DNA of 64,000 nt. Origin: Perognathus longimembris pacificus (lineage: Eukaryota > Chordata > Mammalia > Rodentia > Heteromyidae). A model generated the notes under the pieces. The model did no database searches, was not told the DNA's origin, and was given only the letters and a program-made list of their open reading frames with translations. Shown here piece by piece: positions 1 to 11,331 of this stretch; within the stretch, counting starts at the first letter, position 1; the number at the start of each line of letters is the position of its first letter. The position numbers and the translations under genes are program-made. The stretch covers positions 2,337,501 through 2,401,500 of the forward strand of contig NC_063171.1 of the NCBI RefSeq assembly GCF_023159225.1, given 5' to 3'.

Positions 1-329
1 CTTTTGTCTTCCCAGGCACACACAATATATGCACATAAATGCACAAGATAATTTTAGGTAGTAACAGCACTAGGAAAATATGAAGGAGCACACAATAAAG
101 GGTGGTAGAGGAAGCAATCTAGGGAGAATGTTATCACAGAAAATGTCTAAGAACAAAATTTTAAAGCAGGGATTTGATTGAGGTCAGAGGATACAGCTAT
201 GGAGATCTAAAGGCAAAGCATTTTCATAAGTAGGAACAGTCTGCAAAGGTCCCAGTGAGAATGACCTTCTTAGACTTGAAGAATAATCTGGCAAACATGT
301 GTCTTGAATAGACTTGGGATAGAAGTAGC
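1..329. other. Unique AT-rich sequence, nothing recognised
   Basis: No long open frame, repeat signature or RNA-gene motif seen. Confidence 0.5.
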
Positions 330-960
330 AGATGATGTGGAGTCTGGAAGAGACCCCAGAGTGCCAAACTCAAACCACTGCGCGTAGTTGGGGCAGTGGT
401 TTCTTATAGCCTGTGCTGTGCTGCCTGGCCTCGGGGGAAGCAAACTCAGTGTGCCCTCTGCCTCTCGCTCTGGAGAACGCAGCACAGACAGCACCTGGTA
501 ACCGGCTCAACACCATCTCACCTGTATTGTTCATCAGAGACTGGCCAGGCCCACAGGAGTGCCATGGTCTTTTCTCTAGGAATCCTTCGTCTTAAAAACC
601 AATCTTAAAAACCAATAAGGAATTCATCTTCCTTCACCATAGGTCGTCGTTTTTCTGATGTGCTTCTCGGCCTCCTGGTGAGGCAAAGGTGGCTGTGCCA
701 TGGTCTCTACTCCTCGGGGCCTGGAAGCCGGCTGCCTCTCTCTCTCCTGGAGCCCGTGGAGCGCGGCGGGTGTTATGAATGTATGTTGTCCATTGAGGCT
801 GTGGTCAGAAGCACATCTCTGCTTCAGAATCCCAAACATCTTGGAGTGAACTGCTTTTCCTCAGCTCACCCTCTTCCTTACTGCCTACTAGGATTTCAAG
901 TACAAAGAGAAGTAAAGCTCCAACCTGTAAAGTGTTTTCGACCTATTTGATACTGATGTC
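330..960. other. GC- and CpG-richer segment, unidentified; possible old processed-pseudogene remnant
   Basis: This stretch stands out from the AT-rich surroundings by its scattered CpGs (about 340-550 and 640-770) and GC-rich words such as the one near 755-770. On the minus strand there is an ATG near 700 in a strong context (ACCATGG) that opens about 25 codons (MAQPPLPHQEAEKHI...) before a stop at 624. That start and its GC-rich upstream part resemble a 5'UTR plus start codon. I do not recognise the protein, there is no poly-A tail, and no flanking duplication was found. It may be a decayed retrocopy, a decayed exon or a chance GC-rich patch. Confidence 0.3.
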
Positions 961-1065
961 CTCCATTCACTATTCCTTGTTGTATTGTCCCGGCTGGTCT
1001 TGAACCCCTGAGCTCAAGTGAAGCTTTGGGATTGAAGGTATGGGCCACTAAGGGCAGGCTAATTC
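961..1065 (-). repeat. B1/Alu-like 7SL-derived SINE fragment
   Basis: The plus strand reads as the antisense of a 7SL-derived monomer: 'ggctggtcttgaacccctgagctcaagtg', then a 'gggattgaaggtatgggccac' block. This is the familiar order of B1/Alu-type elements in reverse. It is diverged and lacks a clear tail. Confidence 0.6.
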
Positions 1066-1579
1066 TTATTTTTTTCTTAGTTAAAGAACAGACGCACTCT
1101 GACGATAAGGATTTCTTATTTACCATGTCTAACTGACTTTTCTCACATTCTTTTTCCTACTACAAAGGTGATGTTTATTTCCTTTAAGACCTGGAAGAAA
1201 ATATAAATGTTCTTGGCTCTTGTGCCTAGGAAAGAAAAATTTAAGAAGGTACATACTCCTGAAATTCAAAGATCTGTAAAGGGATATAAAGGAACTCATC
1301 TATTTTAAATTGTGCCAGTCCTTCTGGAAAGAACAATTTGTAGAAAAGCTATCACAGATGTGTGACTACTGGGGAAGACAGTACAAAAAAAATCTATTAG
1401 CTGAACATTAGCTAGTTACCTGTATAAGCTTTCTAGGGATATAATCAATAGAGAAAGGTAGCCAGAAAGATAATGACACATGTGGCAAAATAGAAGAGAG
1501 GGAAAAGACAGGATTAACACACGTTTTAATCATTTGCACATGCAAAACAGATCTATGACAGTGGACAATTTGAAGGTCA
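1066..1579. other. Unique sequence, nothing recognised
   Basis: AT-rich, with only short stop-riddled frames. No repeat family confidently assigned. Confidence 0.4.
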
Positions 1580-1627
1580 AAAATGTTAAGCAACTATCCA
1601 AGGTCACATAGAAAACAAATAATATGC
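1580..1627 (-). repeat. MIR-like SINE fragment
   Basis: The words 'gttaagcaactatccaaggtcacata' match the core of MIR read in antisense (the 'ttgcccaaggtcacacagc' block). The fragment stops where the next SINE begins, so it was probably interrupted by that insertion. Confidence 0.45.
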
Positions 1628-1868
1628 AAGGTGTTGGTGGCTCACATCTGTAATCCTAGCTACTCAGAGGCTGAGAATTGAGGATCGAGGTTCAAAGACA
1701 GCTGGGGCAGGTAAGTCCTTGTGAGACTTTTATCTCCGATTAACCACTAAAACCTGGAATTGGAGCTATCGCCAGAGTGGTAACATGCTAGCCTTGAGCA
1801 AAATAGCTCAGGGATAGCCCCCATGTCCTGAGTTAAAGCCCCATGAACTACAAAAACTAAAAAAAAAG
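1628..1868 (+). mobile_element. Dimeric SINE: 7SL/B1-like left monomer + Geo right monomer
   Basis: The left part begins 'ggtggctcacatctgtaatcctagctactcag' and is 7SL/B1-like. It is joined to a right monomer carrying 'ctagccttgagcaaaa' and 'cctgagttaaagcccc', the same right monomer found in IDL-Geo copies elsewhere in the window. It ends in an A-rich tail (about 1855-1868). No clean TSD was found, so it is fairly old. Confidence 0.8.
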
Positions 1869-2039
1869 GAAAATAAATGACAGAATCTAGATTGAAATCT
1901 TCATCTTCAGAAACTGAAGCATGAAGTTGTTACCTGATTGTTCTAGTAATAATCCAGGTATTTGCTGATAGATCTGAGATAAAAGTATAAAGTATGCTGT
2001 TGTAAGCCTAAAATGTTACCTAATGGGTATTAAATATTA

Positions 2040-2385
2040 TCCATAAAGTCACTATTTACATATATATTCAAATATATATAAATACTATATATAATTAAGA
2101 GACAAATATGTTGAAGCAGAGAATAGAGTGACCAAATACAGATAGTAAACATAGATATACATAAATAAATTATATGTAGGTATAGATATATAGATATGTA
2201 TATAGACATGTGTATATATGTCTATATACATATTTGTAAATATGTGGATATATGCACATGTATATGTGTGGGTATAAATATATACCTGTATAGATATGCA
2301 TATGTGTTTATGTATGTCTATCTACATATAGATATGTATGTATATGTGTGTCTGTATATATACATATGTCTACATGTCAACATGT
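2040..2385. repeat. TATA/TATG/TAGA-rich low-complexity tract
   Basis: Long runs of imperfect TATA, TATG, TAGA and TACA units, densest at 2155-2380. The open frame across it (2196-2393, Tyr/Ile/Cys/Met-rich) is a by-product of the repeat and not a gene. Confidence 0.8.
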
Positions 2386-2390
2386 CCTCC

Positions 2391-3028
2391 TAGATTAATG
2401 TGATGATGTTTGTTCATACTTTCTCAATCTGCTCTTTCTGGGCTCTATTCAGTTGCTACCTATGAAATGTCTGCTAGGGTCTCTTTTCAAATCACCAAAC
2501 ATTACAGAAGGCCCACAGCAATAAATTACACATTCATTACCCTGTTATACTTTACAAGTTAACATGAAACATCTGTAGATTTAAATATTTACCCAATGTA
2601 TTATAAAACTCTTCCCCAATATTGCTATAGATATTAACCATTAAAGGTCTTTATATACATATCACAGATTCTCATGAACTTTTGGTATTTGTTTGCTATT
2701 AAAATCTTAGGGCATAAGTGATTCATGACTTTCTTGGTACTGAAGTCTGTACACTTAGAGAATTAGTTCCACAAAAATAAAAACCACAGACTATCTTATT
2801 AATAAGGTTCCCTATGAAGGCTTTATTCATATAGAATTATACAGTATATTGGAGTATAAACCAAGTAAGTATACAAAATAAAAATAACAAACCAAAGGCT
2901 TATAACCATTGTTGAATATAAAAATTTATCCCTACTAGTATTTGGTATCCCTACTAGTATTTTACCTCAAAAGGTAAAAATCTATGAAAATTGGTAACAC
3001 ATATTATTACTGAAACCTGCCTTTTGAA
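2391..3028. other. Unique AT-rich sequence, nothing recognised
   Basis: No coding, RNA or clear repeat signature. A short direct repeat of 'tccctactagtatttt'-like text occurs near 2930-2965. Confidence 0.4.
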
Positions 3029-3040
3029 AGTAATATCATG

Positions 3041-3232
3041 GGATGGGAATATGGCCTAGTGATACAGTGCTTACCTCGCATACATGAAGCCCCAGGTTTG
3101 ATTCCACAGCACCATATATAGCCAGAAGTGGTGCTGTGGCTCAAGTGGTAGAGTGCTAGCCTTGAGCAAAAAGAAGCCAGGGACAGTGCTCAGACCCTGA
3201 GTCTAAGCCCCAGGACTGGCAAAAAAAAAAAA
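3041..3232 (+). mobile_element. IDL-Geo dimeric SINE
   Basis: The left ID-like monomer (polymerase III box A-like 'tatggcctagtgatacagtgc', box B-like 'ggtttgattcc') is followed by the Geo right monomer ('gctgtggctcaagtggtag', 'ctagccttgagcaaaaagaagccaggg') and an A13 tail. A 12-bp TSD flanks it: AGTAATATCATG at 3029-3040 and AGTAGTATCATG at 3233-3244, with one mismatch. IDL-Geo is, to my knowledge, a geomyoid rodent family, so this copy informs the species guess. Confidence 0.9.
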
Positions 3233-3244
3233 AGTAGTATCATG

Positions 3245-4919
3245 TAATTAAATGTCCTTGTCACATTGTATTGTATTTTTAGTCCTATATTTGAGTCCTA
3301 CATATTTAACATGGATCATTCAGTGCATATTTTTAAAGAAAATATCATATCTAATGATGTTTAAATAGCATTGGTCAGATAGCCAATTCAGCATATTGTA
3401 ACATGCATTTAGTCAATTATCAAACTGACTCTGTGAAATGTTAGGCAGTTCATACAGCAGCTCTTCTGGACAGGATAAATTCTAAACCTTATTCTATTTC
3501 CTGATGCTTAATAAGTACAACCAAAAGTCAGCTCAATTATTAATCTAATTAGAAAGCTTCCCATGAAAGCCACCTTTCTAGAAAAGTCATTTTCAAATAC
3601 ACCTTGAATACACTTGTATTTAATACCTCTGGACCAGATGGCATTAAAAATTCAACATTTCATTTTATTAAGGAAATCATACCATAAAATTCTTTTATTT
3701 TAAAAAAGAATTTCTAGTCTTTAAAATGTTTAATGAAGATCTGAAAAAAGTCAAAGATTAAAGGGAAACACTTGGAAACATCATATCAGAAAGAGCAACT
3801 CAAATCTTCATTTTACTCCAAGAACAGTAAATTATTTTTGACATGAACAAATGTGTAAGAGGCTGTTTTTATCAGAAAATCTGAACCTGAAGGAAAGTTG
3901 AAATATATTGTTTAACCTTTGTGTGTGTAGAACTATTAGAATGCCAAATAAAAATATGTTGTCTTTATTAAAGTTTCATATTTTTAGACAGAATGGGAAA
4001 ACAAAATTTATTTGTCCTCCTGTGACAGGGAGATTCTTTGTTTAATTTCCACTTGTTTCTTTGGTAGCTAAAGCACCTTGAAATTACCTTCTCTAGCACG
4101 GAAGAATGATTTTTTCCCCCTACCTCTAGCTGTCAGAGTGATTAGAATTTTAATTAGCAGAGTAGAGTGCAGGGAGGAAAATGAATGGAAGAAAAAAGAA
4201 AAACTCTCACACACAAAAGATTTTCAGTTGGAGGAGAAACAAAGGGGCTGTTAAGCTGCCCCACAGAGTGGGTGAGTCTCAGATTCCCTGTACCTCAATA
4301 TACCTCTGTCCTTTAGCCCCAAACAAGGGCATGCTATTAAAGGCAGCAAGGATAGCTAATCCTAGTTGTCACTCAATGCAGAACAAGGTTCTTAAAGCAT
4401 GCAGCTCTGAGCAGCACTAGTTCAAGGTCATAATCAGTCTTTATACTCTCAGTGCACTTGTGTGCCTTAAATCCAACCAGCAAAAGGCGGATCTGACCAA
4501 GTGTTCAAACAAATGTTCTTAGGTTGGTGATAATATCCCACATTTTAGACATTCCTTTAGAATCAGTATGAAACACAGCAGGTATTTCAAAACAGATATT
4601 CAAGAAATATAAGTATGTGTTAGTTGTTAAATGTGATCATAATTGGCTGTCTAGAAGTCAGATTATTTCTGAAAAATCTTAGACAAACCAAAATACTCTG
4701 CTTAATTATGTCAATCTGTCTATCTAGCATCTGGCATCTATCATTCCATCTAACATCTATCACTCAATCCATGTATTTGTCTGTTTTATAGCAGTAGTCC
4801 TGTGTGTACGTGTGTGTGTGTGAGTGTGAGAGAAAGAGAGCGAGAGATGTTTATATGTCTCACTTCTGTTCTGTTTTGCAAGTCACTTTGGAAGTACTGT
4901 AACATTGTGTCTTCCATCA
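3245..4919. other. Unique AT-rich sequence
   Basis: No gene or confidently assigned repeat. 4700-4780 holds loose 'atctatc' repeats. The frame at 4181-4420 has no coding hallmark that I can see. Confidence 0.4.
4801..4848. repeat. (GT)n followed by (GA)n microsatellite
   Basis: An alternating GT run passes into GA/AG units over about 48 bp. Confidence 0.85.
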
Positions 4920-5095
4920 CCTGTATGGGTTTGATCCTGGTTCTCAGGACAAGCTATTTGATGTTAAGAAAATTTTGAAACTCCAAACCTCAGTTTATTG
5001 TGTTAAAAGTACAGTACCTATAGTGTATACCAGGTAGATGCATTAGAAAGTAACTGTGATAGTTGATATATGCTTATCACTTTAATAACTGTACA
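4920..5095 (+). repeat. MIR-like SINE
   Basis: 'gatcctggttct...' leads, after a spacer, to 'aacctcagttta' and then 'agtacctatagtg'. These are the ordered landmarks of MIR (tRNA-like head, CORE, 'cctcagttt', 'tacctac'). The copy is heavily diverged. Confidence 0.5.
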
Positions 5096-5409
5096 CAAAT
5101 AATTGCCAGTAGGTTACAAGTAATGTGAAAAGTGCCATGCAGAAACAGGAGATATCAATTTAAACTGATCTGTGAAGTATAGAATATACTTAGATGGGCA
5201 AAAAATGAGAGCTGTTATTTGTTATATAAGCAAAACTCTAAAAGATTTGTGTCTGATGCGAGAGTGGTGAGTGGCATAAAATACACAGAAATCATAAAAA
5301 CCAAAAGCTGAAAGGCAGTTTGATCCAGTGGGCTGGATAACAATACAATATGCTGTGAATTTCAAGCGAAGATGGTTTGGACAACATCCTGTAGGCAACA
5401 GAATTCTTT

Positions 5410-6062
5410 TTTTTAATTAAATTTATTTATTTATTTATTGTCAAAGTGATGTACAGAGGGGTTACAGTTTCATATACAAGGCAGTGAGTACATTTCTTAT
5501 CGAACTTGTAACCTCCTCCCTCATTTTTCTCCCTCTTCCCACCTTCCCCCCTCTCCATTTCCCTCCCCCTCCAGTTGTACAGTCGCTTTACAGCATATTG
5601 TCTCTTAAGTACTGCTGTTACATTGGTTTGCATTTTACCCTTTGTCTCTCCATTCTGATGTTTCCCTTCCCTTTCCTGGTTCCAATACACATATATACAA
5701 TACCCAGGGTACCAAAATCAGTTACAATGACATCAGGGGTAAAACCATGGGGAAGAAAGGCAAAAGAAAAAGGCAGAATTTCACATGATATGTTGAAAAT
5801 AACAACAATGATAAACCACTTATTTCCATAGCTTGGAGTTCATTTTGCTTAGCATCATCTTACATGTTCATATGTACTAGCTATTGAGCTATTGTGACCT
5901 TCTGGTGGGACTATCCTATATGTGCTTTTTCCAAGTCTTTCCATTTCCTTACAAATAGGGTAATGCCATTCTTTCTGATGGAAGCACAGAATTCCATTGT
6001 GTATATATGTGCCACATTTTCTTGATCCACTCTACTACTGAGGGGCATCTGGGTTGGTTCAG
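5410..6062 (-). mobile_element. 5'-truncated LINE-1 (3'UTR plus end of ORF2)
   Basis: On the minus strand the element ends in an A/TAAA-rich tail (seen as T/ATTT at 5410-5440). The 3'UTR resembles that of the 37-41 kb LINE-1. At 5911-6062 lies the last part of ORF2 (minus-strand words HIYTMEF and IRKNGITLF). A 13-bp TSD, AACAGAATTCTTT, is exact at 5397-5409 and 6063-6075. Relative to sister copies it lacks roughly 80 nt near 5915-5930, so ORF2 ends early. Confidence 0.9.
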
Positions 6063-6149
6063 AACAGAATTCTTTCAGGGATGGACAAGATGTAAATAAC
6101 CCCATGTCTCAGAAGCATTTTATAGGATGAATCTATATCATGCATGGAA

Positions 6150-6360
6150 TGCATTCTATTTCATCAGGAGGCTGCTACCTGGACGATACCAATCCAAAGC
6201 CAGACTGGGCAGAATCATTCAAAAGATTCCATCTGCAATCAATCAGCAAAATGCTAAACTGGGAGTACGGCTCAACTGGTAGGACACCAGCCATCAGGAC
6301 ACAAACCAAGTAACAGCATGAGGTTGTGAATTCCAAGGCCCAGTGTGGGCACAATGAAAA
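6150..6360 (+). repeat. Old dimeric SINE (7SL-like/Geo type), diverged
   Basis: 'caggaggctg' and 'ccaaagccagactgggcag' recall the 7SL-like left monomer. 'acggctcaactggtagga' and 'gaggttgtgaattccaaggccc' recall the right monomer. It is strongly diverged with no tail or TSD. Confidence 0.5.
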
Positions 6361-7514
6361 GACATTGAGCTGACTAGAGGTGTGCTGTTGGTAACAGCAA
6401 GTAAAGGAAGATGGTGATGGTAGAACTACACTAGAAAAAGAGAAGTTGCCAACACACTCAGGGCAAGGACGAGAGGGAAGGGAATCTGTGATGACTTTTC
6501 AAGCTTAGAAAACTTAAAAAACATGATGCTATTTTTATAAATAGCAGTCACTGCTGTTTACAAAAAAAAAAAAAAGGAAAATTGAAGGAAAGTGTTAAGT
6601 CTCTAAGATCTTGGTTGCAGGATGAAGCAATTTTATAATCATATGATGAGTATTGTTTCAACTGAGCTGCCGCTAGACAAGATATGGGTTCCCCTTTGAA
6701 ACTTAATTACTTCATTTCTGCCACTTAAATCCAATTTATTGGATTCGTTTTTAATTGATTGCTAAGGACCACTCAAAGCATTGAGAAAATCCAACTTAAT
6801 TTTCAAGTTGTATAATGTATAATATTTCATTATTTTTAAGATAAAGCTAAGCTATTAGTATTCCTTTTACTAAACCTATAATTCCATATTGTAGAATTGG
6901 GATTTATATTAATAGTAGTGTTACTCTTGAATTGATAGATTTAGGATGTGGCAAAGTACCATGTATTTATTTTCTAGCACAGAAAATTGAATTAAAATAG
7001 ATTCATTCAAGGTAAATATAAAGTTATAGCTATGCACAACTAGGAGATTTTTCTATTTGAGTAATAATTGATTTAAATTCTATTTTATGTACATTTCATA
7101 TTTCAGTTGAAATATCTAGGCTAAGGAGTTAAAACCAAAAGGCTTTCAACAAATGGATCATTGTCCAAACTCCAGCAAATGTGCTACTAGTGTAACAAAT
7201 TGGTTTGCTGACCTTTAGTCAAGTAACATAACGCATGACATATTTGTAATTTATGGAAATCAATCCATAGAGAATTTTTAGTTTCATGTAATTATAGACT
7301 ACTGCAAGATCTAAATAAAGGTGAAGAAAAGGTCTTTGGGAAAGTAATGGTACACTGTTGATAAAAACCAAAAAGCAAAGTTCAAAGCACTGATCCATGC
7401 AATGCATCTTTAAATACTGGTAAGAGTCCAATAATTGTGGGGAAAGGCAAGTTACCAGCTGTGTTTTATTGCATACACTTTAGGGCACTACTGAAACTGT
7501 AACCTTAAGCCCAA
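6361..7514. other. Unique AT-rich sequence
   Basis: Nothing assigned. 6700-7100 is AT-rich with repeated TTAAT/ATTAAT words. A14 run at 6560-6574. Confidence 0.4.
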
Positions 7515-7557
7515 GTGCGTGTGTGTGTGTGTGTGCACGCACACACACACACATGTG
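7515..7557. repeat. (GT)n/(CA)n inverted repeat
   Basis: A GT run (7519-7535) is followed directly by a CA run (7536-7552). Together they form a near-perfect palindrome centred at 7535/7536, with about 17 bp per arm and one T-G mismatch near the centre. Confidence 0.85.
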
Positions 7558-7747
7558 TGGTGGGTGGGAGGGATGACAAGAACAAATCTATCACCCAGTT
7601 ACAAATTTTAATAGAGCTTGGCACTTCCATCTTCTTTTTGTGTCATTTTTATCAGGTAGTCAACCAACCTTCTGAGACCATCTCTTTTTAGCAGAAAGCT
7701 CTGCACTTAGCAGATTTCAGTTCAAAGCTAGACTCTATCAAGTTTTT

Positions 7748-7947
7748 TTCTTCTTTTTTTTTTGGCCAGTCCTGGGGCTTGGACTCAGGGCCTGAGCACT
7801 GTCCCTGGCTTCTTTTTGCTCAAGGCTAGCACTCTGCCACTTGAGCCACAGCGCCACTTCTGGCCGTTTTCTATATATGTAGTGCTGGGGAATCGAACCC
7901 AGGGCCTCATGTATACGAGTCAAGCACACTTGCCATATCCCCAGCCC
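7748..7947 (-). mobile_element. IDL-Geo dimeric SINE
   Basis: The antisense copy begins with T-rich sequence, then 'ggccagtcctggggcttggactcag', and ends 'ccatatccccagcccc'. An exact 15-bp TSD, CTCTATCAAGTTTTT, lies at 7733-7747 and 7948-7962. The exact TSD suggests a relatively recent insertion. Open frames on both strands here come from the SINE and are not genes. Confidence 0.95.
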
Positions 7948-7962
7948 CTCTATCAAGTTTTT

Positions 7963-8589
7963 AAAAAGTGCATCTTTGGAACAACTACTGAAATTTTCTT
8001 TGTACAGATTAAAATTTTTTAAGGGTCTTGGGGATTAAGTGTGACTATATGTTCAATGAGTGGTGCTGGATACATTTTAAGCTTTCAGAAATGGTCATCA
8101 TCATGATCATCATGATCATCATTTAGAGAAAAAGATGGAAAGGAAATGTATTAATACACTGTTCTTTTCTGTTTCCGGTCTCCAGCTGAATAAAGTTTGC
8201 ATCTATAAGGAGTTAATTTCCCTGCAGTTTCCAGAAAAATCTCAGAAACCCACTCATAGTCCTTCAGATTGTTTTCTTAAGAGAACTTGAGAAAGAGTCC
8301 TGGAAACATACTTCTCAGAAATTTCTCTAGAACCTTCATGAAAGTCTCTGGAAATGCCACATCTTAAGCATTGTGGAGTGGTTAAAACTTCATTGTGTTA
8401 CCTTTTTTTCTTGTCCCTAAGAACTGTCAGATTCTACTGACTACCACACTAAGTGAGTCCATAAAACCCTTGTTCTTTGCTTGGCTCCCTCCTCATCTTA
8501 CTCCAGGTGAGCCCAGACAGGCCCCCACCTGCTACCACGGAGCTCCACCAGCCAGTGTCTGCTAGCTTCCATGCATTTCCCCTTTTCTT
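7963..8589. other. Unique sequence
   Basis: Includes a short ATCATG/GATCAT repeat at 8092-8125. 'agctgaataaagtttgcatc' near 8185 recalls an LTR polyadenylation region, but not enough to call. Confidence 0.35.
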
Positions 8590-8735
8590 TGCCTGGGTAC
8601 CACCATTCTTCATTGCAGCTGCTCCTGTACCTGCTCTTAGGTGGTTTCTCTAAGGACTTGTGTCTTGTTTATTTTGCTTTCTGTTTTGTCTCCAAAATCT
8701 AAATACTTAGCACATATAAGTTTCCCAAAAGCTAT
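8590..8735 (+). repeat. Possible LINE-2/MIR 3' end
   Basis: 'aaggacttgtgtcttgtttatttt' followed by 'tgtctccaaaatctaaatacttagcacatataa' follows the order of the L2 3' terminus ('actgtgtcttgtt... gtgcctagcacatagtag'). Confidence 0.4.
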
Positions 8736-9228
8736 TTTCAGAATGACTTTTATATGATTTTTGTGATTGATAAATATTAAAATAGCTGCTGTAATCCAAC
8801 TTTTATTAAGTTCCCAACTTCCCATTCCAATATCACAATTTAGTGTGTGTATAGTCATAAATTATCCCTACATTCTGAAGTAATTCCCAATAACTTTTTC
8901 CTGACATCAATTTGGAATCTATTTTATTTCCATCACATAGAAGTTCTTGGTTTTATGCTATTCATAGTATTATCCTTTTTCCTTCTCCTACTGAATAGAG
9001 AAAAAGTACTATAATTCTATTATTAGGGATAATAGAGTTTTTAGAAGGTAGTATGTATCTAAACCATAAAACTTACACTGCAGGAAATAAAAGGCATCCA
9101 AATGTTACCAGTAATCCTTAACTTCAGCCTGGAATTGATAAACAGAAATAAAAACAACACTTCTCATCACTGTAAAATTAAAGAGAATTCTGGAAGGATC
9201 TACGTTAGCATTAATGCCCCTCATGCAC
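8736..9228. other. Unique AT-rich sequence, nothing recognised
   Basis: No coding, RNA or repeat signature identified. Confidence 0.4.
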
Positions 9229-9285
9229 CCCCCCCCCCATCTCTCTCTGTTTCTCTGATCCTCTCAATTCCTCTCTGTCTTTCAT

Positions 9286-9322
<37 letters not shown>
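9229..9322. repeat. C-run, CT-rich block and (CA)n microsatellite
   Basis: C10 at about 9229-9238, a TC-rich stretch, then about 18 CA units (9287-9322). Confidence 0.9.
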
Positions 9323-9328
<6 letters not shown>

Positions 9329-10313
9329 TATACATCACTTCTACTCATGATATGCATCTGAAATGGCAACAAGACCCCAACCATGTGGGAGTTAGGAAGT
9401 ATAATCTCACTATGTGCTAAGTATGGGAATTAAAATAGCATGCAATAAAAAATTAATGAGTGTTACATGACTTAAGTATTTTAACTAATATCTTGCTATC
9501 TTGACTTTATTTGGAAAGAAAGTAAAGTATGAACGTGTCACTAATCTGCAAATAATCTATATATTTTAGGAAGAAGAAAAAATTAGTAATCCAGAAAATT
9601 AATTTCCTCATAATAATTAACATCATAACCTAGAGATTAAGAGAAATGTTTCCCAACAAAACAATGTATATACACTTAAAGATGCAATTGAACTTAGCAT
9701 TTTTAAAAATCCAAATAACTAGTAATATTTATTACAATCACTAAAATTACACTTAGCATTTCTTACAAGGAAATTAGATCCCCATGGTCTTTGTAAGGTT
9801 ACCTCTTGAGGTAACACACTCAAACTGGAGAGTTGCAGGTTGTTTAATAAAAAAATACTATTTGCAAAAATGTGGAAGGTGTGAGAGAAACTGAAGACTT
9901 GTGCAGGTCACTGACCAGCCATAGTGGTTGATAATTTAGGTCTCTTGGGCATGAATGGATGTCAGGGGGGAATGCTAAATACATTTGAGTTGGGATATTC
10001 TCTAGAAAGGTCTACCAGATAGAAACTATGACCTTTGATAAAGGAATGTTGTCAGCTCTCAGTAACCCAATAATACAGGAGATGATGGAATAAATACTGT
10101 TGTTTTAATCTTATTTGATGAGCTAATCACCAGACAACATTCCCATGGGCTATTTGCAGACAGTGTCCAAGAGAGCTGCTAATGCAGCACCGCTCAGCCT
10201 TTCAAATAAAAAAAAAATAACAATGGGTGAGAAAACAGTGGAAAATATGTCAGAAAGGGCAGTAAGAAAATATTCATAGCATGTAAATCTTAGCTATATC
10301 ACCTGCTCTCCAA
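9323..10313. other. Unique AT-rich sequence, nothing recognised
   Basis: No gene or assignable repeat seen. Confidence 0.4.
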
Positions 10314-10550
10314 TTACCAAAGCCTGATACAATCATTCATCCCAGGTGACGATATCACATGAGTGTGCAGAACATTTCTCCGGAAAACAATAGACTTCTG
10401 CTCTTGTAGCATTTGCCTTTTCATTTCATGCTGCTGTCTTTCAAGACTAAACCAAGTTTTCTTACTTCTCAGAAATTGTATTTGTATTACCTTACGTTGT
10501 TGTTCAGATGAATTACCTTTCACAAGTCAGCTTCTGAATGCAATGCATCT
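10314..10550 (-). other. Coding-like minus-strand segment, unidentified
   Basis: A 69-codon open frame (10314-10523) is rich in Gln, Lys, Arg and Glu and looks like charged helical protein (QQRKVIQIQFL, RQQHEMKRQMLQEQK). An ATG about 25 nt further upstream, near 10550, opens another frame (MAEDALHSEAD) that would join it only through a frameshift. No tail, TSD or splice-site pair was established. It could be a fragment of a processed pseudogene or chance. I do not recognise the family. Confidence 0.25.
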
Positions 10551-11026
10551 TCAGCCATGTTCCCTCTTTCATCCTCTGACCTCAGTTTTCTATGTGTATT
10601 TGACACTTGATGCTATTGACACTTTCACCAAGGGAGTAATATTTCTTGATAAATAATATAAATTACTTATAGGAAATGATAAATTATATTTATTATTGCT
10701 GAAGAAGGCAAATGTGGTGTTGATTTCTCACCAAAAATAGAGCAAATGGAGTTTGTTAGCAACTAGAGATACTGGATTTTCACAAATATGGCTTGCTGAA
10801 TTGAGCCACTGAGCTTAAAGACATAAGTCAGGCTGATGTACTTAGGGAAAAAAAGAACTAGAAAATAGGAAATAAAGATAACAATGGTTGGAAGAGATTT
10901 ATTGCCAAGATACTGCTATTGAAAAGTATAAGCATGAAATTAAAACTCATCCAACAGATTTGTACACCTTTTTCCATAATGCATTAAAAAGACTCTTTGA
11001 AGGATAAGTTCTTTAAATTCCTGGGT
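10551..11026. other. Unique AT-rich sequence, nothing recognised
   Basis: No further signature seen up to the SINE target site. Confidence 0.4.
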
Positions 11027-11042
11027 AAGAAAGCAAATTTTA

Positions 11043-11250
11043 GGGCTGTGAATATGGCCTAGTGGCAAGAGTGCTTGCCTCCTACACATGAAGCTCTCCG
11101 TTCGATTCCCCAGCACCACATATATGGAAAACAGCCAGAAGGGGCACTGTGGCTCAGGTGGCAGAGTGCTAGCCTTGAGCAGGAAGAAGCCAGGGATGGT
11201 GCTCAGGTCCTGAGTCCAAGGCCCAGGACAAGCAAAAAAAAAAAAAAAGA
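11043..11250 (+). mobile_element. IDL-Geo dimeric SINE
   Basis: Left monomer 'gggctgtgaatatggcctagtggcaag' with box B-like 'gttcgattcc', then the Geo monomer and an A-rich tail ending 'aaga'. An exact 16-bp TSD, AAGAAAGCAAATTTTA, lies at 11027-11042 and 11251-11266. Among the best preserved SINE insertions here. Confidence 0.95.
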
Positions 11251-11331
11251 AAGAAAGCAAATTTTAAGATAACATGGTAAGATGTTTGTTTTCTTTTATC
11301 CCTGGTTGCCTTGTTAGCTCTTACGTTTCTT

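Noticed and set aside
2196..2393. 65-codon Tyr/Ile/Cys-rich frame
   Set aside because: Arises from the TATG/TATA low-complexity tract.
7738..8022. Frames on both strands resembling a repeated small protein (also at 10940-11272, 37985-38272, 63155-63519)
   Set aside because: All coincide with IDL-Geo SINEs; the similarity is the SINE itself.
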